Below the pieces are notes generated by a model. It had not been told where the DNA came from and made no database searches. It saw nothing but the letters and a program-made list of their open reading frames with translations. Of a stretch of 64,000 nucleotides of DNA, positions 1-8,675 are shown piece by piece. The DNA is taken from assembly GCF_902141855.1 (NCBI RefSeq), contig NZ_CABFVH010000004.1, positions 1 through 64,000 on the forward strand, given 5' to 3'. Both the position numbers and the translations under genes were made by a program. Position 1 is the first letter of the stretch, and each line of letters begins with the position of its first letter. This DNA comes from Methylobacterium dankookense (lineage in GTDB: Bacteria > Pseudomonadota > Alphaproteobacteria > Rhizobiales > Beijerinckiaceae).

Positions 1-60
1 CCCGTGATCCTTGCGCCTCAAAGGGCAAAACGGTAGGAGATCGAGGCCGTAACGGGCAGT

Positions 61-137
61 CGGGGTGTAGCGCAGTCTGGTAGCGCACCTGGTTTGGGAC
101 CAGGGGGTCGTAGGTTCGAATCCTATCGCCCCGACCA
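61..137 (+). tRNA. tRNA-Pro (anticodon TGG)
   Basis: A full cloverleaf can be drawn. The acceptor arm starts CGGGG and ends CCCCG. The anticodon stem CCTGG/CCAGG encloses loop TTTGGGA, so the anticodon is TGG at 95-97. The T arm carries GGTTCGAATCC. The 3' CCA is encoded at 135-137. UGG reads proline codons by wobble. The gene lies 32 bp upstream of the complex I subunit gene on the same strand. Confidence 0.97.
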
Positions 138-169
138 TCTTCAGTTTGTCCGGAGCCGTTCCCGTCGCC

Positions 170-481
170 ATGCCGAGCGCCCGCATCTACCAGCCGTCGA
201 AGGACGCCTCGCAGTCGGGCCTCGCCCGCACCAAGTTCTGGATCCTGGAATTCGACCAGACGGCCCCGCGCGAGACCGACCCGCTGATGGGCTGGACGAG
301 CTCCGGCGACATGCTGCAGCAGGTCAAGCTCGAGTTCGAGAGCCGCGAGGAGGCCGTGGCCTACGCGACCCGCGCCGGCATCAGCTACCGGGTCGAGGAG
401 CCGCACAAGCCGATTCCCCGCAAGGGCCTGTCCTACTCGGACAATTTCAAGTTCAGCCGCACCGCGCCCTGGACGCACTGA
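170..481 (+). CDS. NDUFS4-type (18 kDa) accessory subunit of respiratory complex I
   Basis: A 103-residue protein of the ETC complex I subunit conserved region family. This is the alphaproteobacterial homologue of mitochondrial NDUFS4, a peripheral-arm accessory subunit near the NADH-oxidising module. Family hallmarks seen are the start MPSARIYQPSKDASQSG, the central WILEFD and GWTSSGD segments, and the C-terminal SDNFKFSR stretch. The ATG at 170 is preferred over an in-frame TTG at 146 because the family begins MxxARIY. No other nuo genes are present, which is normal because this gene usually lies apart from the nuo operon. Confidence 0.9.
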   Translation: MPSARIYQPSKDASQSGLARTKFWILEFDQTAPRETDPLMGWTSSGDMLQQVKLEFESREEAVAYATRAGISYRVEEPHKPIPRKGLSYSDNFKFSRTAPWTH

Positions 482-488
482 CAGAGGC

Positions 489-944
489 TCAGGGCTCCTG
501 CCGCGCCTTCCAGGCCGGGTAGGGCGAGGCGCCCTCCGGCCGCAGCTGCGCGAGCCGCATCGGCTGCTCGGCGAGCGGCCGGCACAGCTCGCCGTAGATG
601 GCGGCGGAGCCGGCGCCGTAGGTCTCGGCCTCCTCCGCCGCATAGGCGAAGTAGCCCTCGCGGAAGCCCGCGAGCCGCATGGCCGCGTGGCACATCGGGC
701 AGGGCTGGCCGCTCGCGTACATCACGGCCCCCGCGAAGTCGCGGCCGAGCGTCCGGCTCGCCGCGCGCAGCGCCACCATCTCGGCATGGTCGCTCGGGTC
801 GTTGGTCAGATGGACAGTGTTGGCCGCCCGCGCGACGACGGCGCCGTCCTTCACGATCACCGCGCCGTAGGGCGACCCGCCCGCCTCGACATTGCGCCGG
901 GCGATGGCCACGGCTTCGGCGAGATGGGCTTCGTGGGTCGTCAT
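489..944 (-). CDS. Nucleoside/guanine deaminase-like zinc hydrolase
   Basis: A 151-residue protein of the cytidine deaminase-like superfamily. The zinc and proton-shuttle motif HAE is at residues 53-55 and PCPMC is at 81-85 (zinc cysteines 82 and 85). This is the CMP/dCMP, guanine or tRNA-adenosine deaminase type of site. The tail, with AYAAEEAETYG and IYGEL, fits the free nucleobase/nucleoside deaminases better than TadA, but the substrate cannot be fixed from sequence. The ATG at 944 follows a strong GGAGGGAG ribosome-binding site. The gene lies 26 bp downstream of the radical SAM gene on the same strand, probably co-transcribed. Confidence 0.85.
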   Translation of the reverse strand: MTTHEAHLAEAVAIARRNVEAGGSPYGAVIVKDGAVVARAANTVHLTNDPSDHAEMVALRAASRTLGRDFAGAVMYASGQPCPMCHAAMRLAGFREGYFAYAAEEAETYGAGSAAIYGELCRPLAEQPMRLAQLRPEGASPYPAWKARQEP

Positions 945-970
945 CGCTTCTCCCTCCGGAAATCCTGGGG

Positions 971-2038
971 TCAGAACGCGTAGCGCACGGTGCAGTCCGG
1001 CAGGGTCTCGGCGAGCAGCGCCTTGAAGCGGGCGAGCCAGCGGCCCTTCCAGCCGGCGCGGTAGCGGACGTTCACGCCGCCGCCCTCCGAGACCTTGGCC
1101 TCCTGGATGTCCGGGCGCCAGAGCAGGCTCTCCGCCTTCGGGTGCCAGCCGAGATTGACCGCGTGCAGCCCCGCATTGTGGGTCAGCATGATCACTTCGC
1201 ATTTGAGCTGGGCCCTGGCCCGCGCCGAGATCCCGGCCTCGACCTGCCGGAACAGCTCCCGCCAGTCCGCCTCCCAGCCCTCGTAGAGGATGACGGGCGA
1301 GAAATTGGCGTGGACCTCGTAGCCGGCCTCCACGAAATCGTCGATCGCGGCGATGCGCTCGGGGATCGGCGCGGTGCGCACGTCGACCACCCGGGCGATC
1401 GTCTCCGGCATCAGCGAGAAGCGGATGCGGGTCTTGCCCCGCGGATCGTAGGCGAGGAGGTCGCGGTTCACCGCCTTGGTGGCGAAGGAGGCCTTGGCGT
1501 TCGGCAGGTCCCGGAACAGGGCGACGAGGTCGCGCACCCCGTCCGTTAGGGCGGCGTCGACCGAGAGGTCGCCGTTCTCGCCGATATCGTAGACCCAATG
1601 CTCCGGGTCGATCAGGTCGGGCTCGGGCAGGGGCCCCTGCCGCTTCGCGTGGCGGGCGATGGCCGCGCAGGCGGCCTCGGTATTCACGAACAGGCTGATC
1701 GGATTCGCGAAGCCCTTGCGCCGCGGCACGTAGCAATAGGCGCAGGCCATGGCGCAGCCGTTCGAGGTGGAGGGCGCGATGAAATGGGCGCTGCGCCCGT
1801 TCGGGCGCAGGGTCAGCCCCTTCTTCACCCCGAGCACCAGGGTGGAGCGCTTGATCCGCACCCAATCCTCGACCGAGCCGGCATTGCCGTGCAATTCCGG
1901 GATGTTCCAGTGCGAGGGCACCGGGATGCGCGCGGCGTCCGGAAAGCGCGCCAGGATCGCCCGGCCGTGGGGAAAGTCCCCGACGGTCGGCTCGTGGTAG
2001 ATCCGGCCGATATCGAGGAGGTCCCGGGTCAGCGCCAT
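971..2038 (-). CDS. Spore photoproduct lyase-like radical SAM protein
   Basis: A 355-residue radical SAM protein. The 4Fe-4S motif CxxxCxxC is at Cys95, Cys99 and Cys102, followed by YVPRRKG as in the spore photoproduct lyase family. That family uses a 5'-deoxyadenosyl radical, and its founding members repair thymine dimers in Firmicute spores. Homologues in non-sporulating alphaproteobacteria have no established role, so DNA repair here is only an inference. It appears to head a two-gene unit with the deaminase at 489-944. It is separated from glnD upstream by a hairpin. Confidence 0.85.
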   Translation of the reverse strand: MALTRDLLDIGRIYHEPTVGDFPHGRAILARFPDAARIPVPSHWNIPELHGNAGSVEDWVRIKRSTLVLGVKKGLTLRPNGRSAHFIAPSTSNGCAMACAYCYVPRRKGFANPISLFVNTEAACAAIARHAKRQGPLPEPDLIDPEHWVYDIGENGDLSVDAALTDGVRDLVALFRDLPNAKASFATKAVNRDLLAYDPRGKTRIRFSLMPETIARVVDVRTAPIPERIAAIDDFVEAGYEVHANFSPVILYEGWEADWRELFRQVEAGISARARAQLKCEVIMLTHNAGLHAVNLGWHPKAESLLWRPDIQEAKVSEGGGVNVRYRAGWKGRWLARFKALLAETLPDCTVRYAF

Positions 2039-2081
2039 GCGCGTCCTGATCTAGGCCACCCCGCGCAAAAATCCCGGGTGT

Positions 2082-2102
2082 CGAGAGGGATCATCCCTCT
2101 CG
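2082..2102 (-). terminator. Possible terminator downstream of glnD
   Basis: A perfect 9-bp inverted repeat, CGAGAGGGA/TCCCTCTCG, with a 3-nt loop lies just after the glnD stop. On the minus strand a run of five T follows about 10 nt later, at 2067-2071. The gap between stem and T tract makes it a suboptimal intrinsic terminator. Confidence 0.45.
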
Positions 2103-2123
2103 CGGGTCCGGGCGGAGCCCGGA

Positions 2124-4937
2124 TCAGGCCTCCCGCGGCGGAGGCGCGGCGACCAAGGCCTCCAGGCCCTCCGCCTTCAGGGCCGCCACGTCGCCGGCGA
2201 AGATCTCCATCACGGCGGCCCGGATCGCCGCGAGGCGGTCGGGCTGGGTGACGCGGGTGCCGATCAGGTCGGTCACGTAGAACACGTCCACCGCCCGCTC
2301 GCCGAAGGTGGCGATATGGGCCGAGGTGATGTTGAGCGAGAGCCGGCTGAAGGCGGTGGTCAGCTCGTAGAGCAGGCCGGGCCGGTCGAGGCCGGTGACC
2401 TCGATCACCGTCTCGCGGCTCGACAGGGCGTTGTCGATCGCCATGTCGGGCGGCACCAGGAAGGTCTTGGCGCGCGGGCTCGCGGCGGCGGGATGCTTGT
2501 CGGCCACGAGGTCGGCGATGCGGATCTCGCCCTTCAGCGCCCGCTCGATCGCCGCCGTGATGCGCTTGCCCCGGCGCAGCTCGTCCTCGTCCCGGTCGAA
2601 GGCGCGCGAGACATAGATCGAATCGAGGGCGAAGCCGTCCGAGGTGGTGAAGATCTGCGCGTCGACGATGTTGCCGCCCGCCGCCGCGCAGGCCCCGGTG
2701 ATGATGGCGAGCAGCCGCGGATGGTCGGGCGAGTAGACCGTGATCTCGGTGACGCCGCGCACCGGATCGGTCTCGACGTCGGTGGCGCTGGTGCGCCCCG
2801 ATTCCTCGACGCCGCGGATGAAGTTCGCGTCCTTGAACTGGCGCACGCCCTCCACCTTCAGCCAGTAGGCCTGGTTGTGGCGGGCGGCATAGGCGTCGAA
2901 GGCCTCCGCCGACCAGTCCGGCAGCTTCTCGCGCAGCGCGATCTGGATGAGGCGGACGCGGTCGGTGCGGGCGATCTCCGAATGGCCGCCGGAGAGGCGC
3001 ACCTCGGTCTCGTCGTAGAGGGTGCGGATCAGCGTCGCCTTCCAGGCCGTCCAGACGCCGGGCCCGACCGCGGTGATGTCGGCCACGGTCAGGATGGTGA
3101 GGAGCTTCAGGCGCTCCAGGCTCTGCACGATCGCGGCGAAGCGCTCGATGGTCTTCGGATCCGAGAGGTCGCGGCTCTGGGCCGTCATCGACATCAGCAG
3201 GTGGTGCTCCACCAGCCAGGACACCATCTCGGTCTCGGCCTGGCTCAGGCCGAAGCGCGGGCTGAGCTTCTCGGCGATGGCCGCGCCGGCGATCGAGTGG
3301 TCCTCGGGCCGGCCCTTGGCGATGTCGTGGAGCAGGATGGTGACGTAGAGCGCCCGGCGGTTGGTGATCGAGTGGATCAGGCGCGAGACCAGCGGATAGG
3401 CCTCCTCGACGCGGCCGGATTCGATCGCGGCGAGCGCCCCGATCGAGCGCAGCAGGTGCTCGTCCACCGTGAAGTGGTGGTACATGTTGAACTGCATCAT
3501 CGCCACGATGCGCCCGAAATCCGGGATGAAGCGGCCGAGCACGCCGGCCTCGTTCATCTGGCGCAGTACCAGTTCCGGCGAGTTCTTCGAGGTGAGGATG
3601 TCGAGGAACAGGCGGTTCGCCTCCTCGTCCGTGCGCAGCGAGGGGCCGATCAGGCGGAGTGACCGGCTGGCGACGCGCTTGGCGTCCGGATGGATCGGGA
3701 GGTTGTGCCGGTCGGCGAGCCAGAACAGGCGGATCAGGTTGACGGGGTCGCGCTCGAAGGCGTCCTCGGCACGCAGGTTCACCCGGCCGTGGTCGATCCA
3801 GAAATCCTCCGCCTCGATGGCGGTGGCGCGGAAGCGGTCGCGGAAGCGGCCGATCCAGCGGTCGAGCACCGGCGTGCGCTTGGCGTGGCGCGCCTCCAGC
3901 TCCGCGCAGACGATGGCGGTGAGGTCGCCGACATCCTTGGCGATGCGGAAATACGCCTTCATGAAGCGCTCGACGCCGGAAAGGCCGCCGCGGGGCCCGT
4001 AGCCGAGGCGTTCGGCGATGCGCGGCTGCAGCCCGAAGGAGAGCCGCTCCTCGGCGCGCTTGGTGACGAAGTGCATGTGGCAGCGCCCCCGCCACAGGAA
4101 CTCCTCGCAGCGCTCGAACAGCTTGTACTCGTCCGGCGTGAACAGGCCGGCATGGACCAGCTCCGCCTGGTCGCGCACGCGGTAGGTGTATTTGGCGATC
4201 CAGAACAGGGTGTTGAGGTCGCGCAAGCCTCCCTTGCCGTCCTTCACGTTCGGCTCGACGAGGTAGCGCGAGGAGCCGGCCTTCGAGACCCGCGCGTCGC
4301 GCTCGCGCAGCTTCGCCTCCACGAATTCGTGGGCCGTGCCCAGGACGAGCTCGCTGTCGAAGCGGGTGACGAGCTCCTCGAAGAGCTGGCGCGAGCCGAA
4401 CAGGTAGCGCGCCTCGAGGATCGACGTGCGGATGGTGATGTCGCTCCGCGACTCGCGCAGGCACTCCTCCACCGAGCGCGTGGCATGGCCGACCTTCACC
4501 TTGAGGTCCCAGAGCACGTAGAGCATCGCCTCGACGACGCTCTCCGACCACGCGGTCTGCTTGTAGGGCAGCAGGAACAGCAGATCGATGTCCGAGCCCG
4601 GCGCCATGGTGCCCCGGCCGTAGCCGCCGGTGGCGACCACCGTGAACTGCTCGCCCGTGCTCGGGTTGTCGTTCGGGTAGAGGCGCCAGACCACCGCGTC
4701 GTAGATCGCCCGCACCACCCCGTCGGTGAGCGTCGAGATCGCCTGGGCGCAGGCGAAGCCGTCGCGGTCCTTGAGGAGCTGCGCCTCGGCGGCCTTGTGG
4801 CCGCGCTCGATCACCGCCTTCAGCTCGGGCACCAGGATGGCCCGCAGCGCGGTCGGCTCGCGCACCTCCCGGTCGAGATTGTCGAGAACCTTGGCGAGGG
4901 CGGCGGCGGCGTCGAACATGGATACCCGTTCAAGCAT
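2124..4937 (-). CDS. glnD: Bifunctional [protein-PII] uridylyltransferase/uridylyl-removing enzyme
   Basis: A 937-residue GlnD, the cytoplasmic glutamine sensor that uridylylates PII when nitrogen is scarce and removes UMP when glutamine is high. Domains in order: nucleotidyltransferase (GGYGRGT at 104-110, DID at 116-118), a GlnE-type helical region, an HD domain (LLHDIAKGRPEDHS), and two C-terminal ACT domains beginning near VYSPDHPRLL and VTGLDRPGLLYEL. The length is normal. Two starts are possible, ATG 4937 or ATG 4919, and neither has a clear Shine-Dalgarno. Its substrate GlnB and GlnB's downstream target GlnA are also in this window (30.2-32.3 kb). Confidence 0.96.
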   Translation of the reverse strand: MLERVSMFDAAAALAKVLDNLDREVREPTALRAILVPELKAVIERGHKAAEAQLLKDRDGFACAQAISTLTDGVVRAIYDAVVWRLYPNDNPSTGEQFTVVATGGYGRGTMAPGSDIDLLFLLPYKQTAWSESVVEAMLYVLWDLKVKVGHATRSVEECLRESRSDITIRTSILEARYLFGSRQLFEELVTRFDSELVLGTAHEFVEAKLRERDARVSKAGSSRYLVEPNVKDGKGGLRDLNTLFWIAKYTYRVRDQAELVHAGLFTPDEYKLFERCEEFLWRGRCHMHFVTKRAEERLSFGLQPRIAERLGYGPRGGLSGVERFMKAYFRIAKDVGDLTAIVCAELEARHAKRTPVLDRWIGRFRDRFRATAIEAEDFWIDHGRVNLRAEDAFERDPVNLIRLFWLADRHNLPIHPDAKRVASRSLRLIGPSLRTDEEANRLFLDILTSKNSPELVLRQMNEAGVLGRFIPDFGRIVAMMQFNMYHHFTVDEHLLRSIGALAAIESGRVEEAYPLVSRLIHSITNRRALYVTILLHDIAKGRPEDHSIAGAAIAEKLSPRFGLSQAETEMVSWLVEHHLLMSMTAQSRDLSDPKTIERFAAIVQSLERLKLLTILTVADITAVGPGVWTAWKATLIRTLYDETEVRLSGGHSEIARTDRVRLIQIALREKLPDWSAEAFDAYAARHNQAYWLKVEGVRQFKDANFIRGVEESGRTSATDVETDPVRGVTEITVYSPDHPRLLAIITGACAAAGGNIVDAQIFTTSDGFALDSIYVSRAFDRDEDELRRGKRITAAIERALKGEIRIADLVADKHPAAASPRAKTFLVPPDMAIDNALSSRETVIEVTGLDRPGLLYELTTAFSRLSLNITSAHIATFGERAVDVFYVTDLIGTRVTQPDRLAAIRAAVMEIFAGDVAALKAEGLEALVAAPPPREA

Positions 4938-5218
4938 TCCGGTTCCGGCGGCCGGGCCGCTCCGGCGCGGAGCGCGTCACGCAGCACGAACCTCGGAACG
5001 AAACCTCAGGGACGACGCCCCGGTCCGGCCGGACCGGAGCCAAGCTCTAGCACGATCGCACCGGGCTGCCAGCTTTGCCGAGGGGGCGCGGCATAAGGCG
5101 CGGGGAGGCCTGTCGGCGTTCGTCCTTTTCCGCGGAAATTGCGTTTGACATAACGAACGTGGCGACCTAGCTCGACGGTATAGCGGAGTCCGCGAACGAC
5201 TCCGAGGGAGACCACGCC

Positions 5219-6202
5219 ATGCGCCTTCACCGCCGCACGCTGCTCGCGGCCGCCGCCTGCGCCCTCGCGCTGCTGGCCGGGCCGCTCGGGAACCCGGCCC
5301 GGGCCGAGGAGCCGAAGGAGATCCGCCTCGACTGGGCGACCTACAACCCGGTCGGCCTCGTGCTGAAGGAGAAGGGCTTCCTGGAGGAGGCGCTGAAGGC
5401 GAAGGGCATCAAGGTGCGCTGGGTCCAGTCGCTGGGCTCCAACAAGGCGCTGGAATTCCTCAACGCCGGCGCGATCGATTTCGGCTCGGCCGCGGGCGCG
5501 GCGGCGCTCGTCGCGCGCATCAACGGCAACCCGATCAAGGCGGTCTACGCCTTCTCGCGCCCCGAATGGACGGCGCTCGTCACCCGCAAGGATACCGGCA
5601 TCGCCAAGCCCGCCGACCTCAAGGGCAAGCGCGTGGCGGTGACCCGCGGCACCGATCCGCACATCTTCCTGATCCGCGCGCTCCAGGGCGCCGGCCTCAC
5701 CGAGAAGGACGCCAAGCTCGTCCTGCTCCAGCATCCGGACGGGCGCACGGCGCTCGACCGCGGCGACGTGGACGCCTGGGCGGGCCTCGACCCGATGATG
5801 GCGGCGGCCGAGATCGAGAACGGCGACGTGCTGTTCCACCGCGACGCCGCGGCCAATACCTGGGGCCTGCTCGACGTGCGCGAGGCCTTCGCGATGGAGC
5901 ATCCGGATCTCGTGCGCACGGTGATCGCGGCCTACGAGCAGGCCCGCGCCTACGCCATCGCCAACCCGCAGGCGCTCAGCGCCGCGCTCGTCGCCGCGAC
6001 CAAGCTGCCGGACGCGGTGATCGCCCGGCAGATCGAGCGCACCGACCTGTCGCAGCCGGCGATCGGGCCGGCGCAGGCCGAGTCGATCAAGGCGGCGGGC
6101 CTCGCCCTGCAGCAGGCCGGGGTGATTCCGGCCGGCACCGACGTGCCCGCGGCCGTCGACGGGCTGCTCGACGCGAGCTTCAACCCCGCCGCCGGGCGCT
6201 GA
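5219..6202 (+). CDS. ABC importer substrate-binding protein, sulfonate/nitrate/taurine type
   Basis: A 327-residue periplasmic protein. Residues 1-29 form a signal peptide (Arg-rich start, Ala/Leu core, cleavage near ARA-EE). The mature protein has the SsuA/NMT1-like features of an aliphatic sulfonate binding protein: LDWATYNPVGLVLKEKGFL near the start, then NAGAIDFGSA and PADLKGKRVAV. A GGGAG ribosome-binding site precedes the ATG. The permease gene starts 5 bp after the stop, so the two are translationally close. The ligand is probably a sulfonate, nitrate-like or related organic anion. The residues visible do not choose between them. Confidence 0.87.
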   Translation: MRLHRRTLLAAAACALALLAGPLGNPARAEEPKEIRLDWATYNPVGLVLKEKGFLEEALKAKGIKVRWVQSLGSNKALEFLNAGAIDFGSAAGAAALVARINGNPIKAVYAFSRPEWTALVTRKDTGIAKPADLKGKRVAVTRGTDPHIFLIRALQGAGLTEKDAKLVLLQHPDGRTALDRGDVDAWAGLDPMMAAAEIENGDVLFHRDAAANTWGLLDVREAFAMEHPDLVRTVIAAYEQARAYAIANPQALSAALVAATKLPDAVIARQIERTDLSQPAIGPAQAESIKAAGLALQQAGVIPAGTDVPAAVDGLLDASFNPAAGR

Positions 6203-6207
6203 GCGCG

Positions 6208-6993
6208 ATGGCGCCGCCGCTGCTGCGCCATGGCGGCCGCGCCCTCCTCGGTCTCGCCCTGCCGCTCGCCCTGGCGCTCGGCTGGGAGGTCGCGGTGGAT
6301 GCGGGCCTCGCCTCGGGGCGGCTCCTGCCGCCGCCGAGCCGGATCGGCAGGACGCTCCTCGACCTCGCCGCCTCGGGCGATCTCTGGATGCATGTCCAGG
6401 CGACGCTCGCCCGGGTCGGGCTCGGATTCCTCTGCGGCGCGCTCGCCGGCATCGTCGTCGGCGCGCTGGTGGCGACGCTGCCGCTCCTGCGCTGGCTGCT
6501 CGACCCGAGCCTGCAGGCCCTGCGCGCCGTGCCTTCCCTCGCCTGGGTGCCGCTCTTCATCCTGTGGTTCGGCATCCTCGAGACGCCGAAGGTCACCCTG
6601 ATCGCGGTGGGGGTGTTCTTCCCCGTCTATGTGGGCGTGGCCGGGGCGATCGCCTCGGTGGACCGCAAGCTGGTGGAGGTCGGGCGGATCTTCCGGCTGT
6701 CGCGCTTCGCGCTCGTCCGGCGCATCCTGCTGCCGGCGGTGCTGCCCGCGACCCTCGTGGCCCTGCGCACGGGGCTCGGCCTCGGCTTCCTGTTCGTGGT
6801 GGCGGCGGAGCTGATGGGCGCCTCGGAAGGGCTCGGCTACCTGCTGGTCGACGGCCAGCAATTCAGCAAGCCGGACCAGATCCTGGCCGCGATCATCGCC
6901 TTCGCGGTAGCCGGCAAGCTCGCCGACGCCGCCCTCGTCGCGGTCGCGACCCCGCTGGTGCGCTGGCAGGACACGGCGCGCGAGAGCCTGTGA
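6208..6993 (+). CDS. ABC importer permease, SsuC/TauC type
   Basis: A 261-residue inner-membrane permease of the BPD-transporter family with about six hydrophobic segments. The central part shows PSLAWVPLFILWFGI and the EAA-like loop with GRIFRLSRFALVRRILLPAVLP, which contacts the ATPase. The ATG at 6208 lies 5 bp after the substrate-binding protein stop. The matching ATPase is 820 bp downstream at 7813-8592, beyond two small minus-strand genes. Confidence 0.88.
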   Translation: MAPPLLRHGGRALLGLALPLALALGWEVAVDAGLASGRLLPPPSRIGRTLLDLAASGDLWMHVQATLARVGLGFLCGALAGIVVGALVATLPLLRWLLDPSLQALRAVPSLAWVPLFILWFGILETPKVTLIAVGVFFPVYVGVAGAIASVDRKLVEVGRIFRLSRFALVRRILLPAVLPATLVALRTGLGLGFLFVVAAELMGASEGLGYLLVDGQQFSKPDQILAAIIAFAVAGKLADAALVAVATPLVRWQDTARESL

Positions 6994-7003
6994 CCGGGCC
7001 GGC

Positions 7004-7168
7004 TCAGCCGCGCTCGGCGCGGGACTCCTCCCGCCGGTCCTCCCGCTGCGGCCGCGGCTGCTCCACGGGCGGGAACAGCTTCGCGAGGCCGCTCGCCACG
7101 CCGTACAGGACGGGATTCCGGGTCGGCCCCGAGCGGGGCGGTTGCAGATCGGTCTTCAACATATCCAT
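7004..7168 (-). CDS. Small hypothetical protein
   Basis: A possible 54-residue ORF starting MDMLKTDLQPPRSGPTR, with a hydrophobic patch (VLYGVASGLAKLF) and a charged Arg/Glu tail. Its codons favour G or C at third position, like real genes here. A weak GGCGGA lies about 9 nt upstream of ATG 7168, and an alternative ATG is two codons in. It occupies the gap between permease and ATPase on the opposite strand. No family recognised; it may be a chance ORF. Confidence 0.4.
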   Translation of the reverse strand: MDMLKTDLQPPRSGPTRNPVLYGVASGLAKLFPPVEQPRPQREDRREESRAERG

Positions 7169-7384
7169 CGCGTTCCGCCGGGAGCGGAGATGTCGCGTGC
7201 CCGTCTCGGCACATCTCGTAGGTCGGCAGACGATAATGCGCTCGGGATTACTTGGTTTCCGGCCGCGTGCGAGAATCCTGGCCGGCCGGGCCTGTCCCGG
7301 TGCGGCGCGGCACGCGCTCGAACCTGTCTTGGGGATGCGGGAAACCCCGGGGCCGCGCGCGATCGCGGCCCGGTCCCCCGCGCC

Positions 7385-7687
7385 TCAGCCGCGGCTGCGC
7401 AGCACGACCCGCACGGGCGCGTGCGGCAACGGGCAGGCGGCGGGCTGCACGGTCATCACGACGGAGCCCGGGCAGGCGGAGCGGCAGGCGAGGCCGGCAT
7501 CGATCTGGTCCCGGCCGCAGCCTTCCGCCTGGCAGAACCGGCCGAGATTCTCGCAGGTCGCGAGGAACCGGCCCGGGAGCGGCGCCGGGCGCTCGCGGAG
7601 ATCCGCGGCCCGGGCGGCGGGCACCGCGGACAGGAGGCCGAGAAGGATGAGGCCGAAGCGCAGCACGGCTGTCCGTCGATGGTTCAC
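7385..7687 (-). CDS. Small exported cysteine-containing protein
   Basis: A 100-residue protein with a clear Sec signal peptide (MNHRRTAVLR, then a Leu-rich core, cleavage near ARA-AD at about residue 27). Six cysteines follow at 45, 52, 57, 68, 72 and 85, enough for three disulfides in the periplasm. No family recognised. It sits between the permease and ATPase genes of the ABC importer but on the other strand. Confidence 0.6.
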   Translation of the reverse strand: MNHRRTAVLRFGLILLGLLSAVPAARAADLRERPAPLPGRFLATCENLGRFCQAEGCGRDQIDAGLACRSACPGSVVMTVQPAACPLPHAPVRVVLRSRG

Positions 7688-7812
7688 GCGGGCCCCTCGC
7701 GACCCGCTTTCCTCTCCCTAGCATCCTTCGCGGTCGCCGCCCGTGCCATTCCGGCGACAGGCCCCCCGCGTCTGCTAGGCTCGGCGACGCGATCCATCTC
7801 CCGAGGCGTAGC

Positions 7813-8592
7813 GTGCTCAGCATCGAAGACCTCTCGAAGACCTATGCCGACGGAACCCGGGCGCTCGCCGGGATCGGGCTGGCGGTGCCGGCGGGCGAGA
7901 TCGTCGCCCTGATCGGCGGCTCGGGCTGCGGCAAGACCACGCTGCTGCGCCTGATCGCCGGGCTCGACCGGGCGAGCGCGGGCGCGATCCGCCTCGACGG
8001 GGAGGAGATCCGCCGGCCCCATCCCGGGGTCGGCCTCGTCTTCCAGGAGCCGCGGCTGCTGCCCTGGCTCGACGTCGCCGGCAATGTCGGCTTCGGGCTC
8101 GCCGACCTTCCGAGGGCCGAGCGCGTCACGCGGGTCGCCCACGCCCTGGAGCGGGTCGGCCTCGCCGAGCATGCCGGGCGCTGGCCGCGGGACCTCTCGG
8201 GCGGCCAGCAGCAGCGTGTCTCGATCGCCCGCGCCTTCGTGGCGCATCCGCGGGTCCTGCTCCTCGACGAGCCGTTCTCCGCGCTGGACGCCTTCACCCG
8301 GAAGGACCTGCACGGCCACCTCCTCGCTCTGTGGGCGGAGACGCGGCCGACGATCCTGATCGTCACCCACGATGTCGGCGAGGCGGTGGCGCTCGCCGAC
8401 CGCGCCGTGGTGATGCGCCCGAAGCCCGGCCGCCTCGACGAGACGGTGACCCTGAAGCTGGCGCGCCCGCGCGACCCGGCCTCGGCCCAGAGCGAGGCGG
8501 CGGTGCGCCAGATCCTCGCCGCCCTCGACCGCTCGCTGAAGCCCGCCCCGGCCCGGAGCGAGGCCGCGCCCGAGGGGGCGAACTGGTGGTGA
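7813..8592 (+). CDS. ABC importer ATPase, SsuB/TauB type
   Basis: A 259-residue cytoplasmic ATPase. Walker A is GGSGCGKTT (35-43), followed by Q-loop VFQEPRLLPWLDV, signature LSGGQQQR, Walker B VLLLDEPFSALD and the H-loop in IVTHDVGEA. The RLLPWLDV wording is typical of the nitrate/sulfonate/taurine ATPases, which matches the binding protein and permease at 5219-6993. Translation starts at GTG 7813. It probably completes that importer, although the gene is separated from the other two and must be transcribed past, or independently of, the antisense small genes. Confidence 0.88.
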   Translation: MLSIEDLSKTYADGTRALAGIGLAVPAGEIVALIGGSGCGKTTLLRLIAGLDRASAGAIRLDGEEIRRPHPGVGLVFQEPRLLPWLDVAGNVGFGLADLPRAERVTRVAHALERVGLAEHAGRWPRDLSGGQQQRVSIARAFVAHPRVLLLDEPFSALDAFTRKDLHGHLLALWAETRPTILIVTHDVGEAVALADRAVVMRPKPGRLDETVTLKLARPRDPASAQSEAAVRQILAALDRSLKPAPARSEAAPEGANWW

Positions 8593-8675
8593 GGGGCGGC
8601 CTCGGATAGGGATTAACCGATCCTTGAGCGGGCCCCGGCCAGGCTGCGAGGCTGGCCAGCGCCGATACGACCCCC

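Noticed and set aside
2029-4551. Alternative minus-strand frame over glnD
   Set aside because: Arg/Pro-rich; the glnD frame carries all catalytic motifs.
5145-5184. TTGACA (5145-5150) and TATAGC (5179-5184) as a promoter for the ABC importer
   Set aside because: The spacer is 28 bp, far too long; no good -10 occurs at 16-18 bp. TTGACA alone may still be part of a real promoter.
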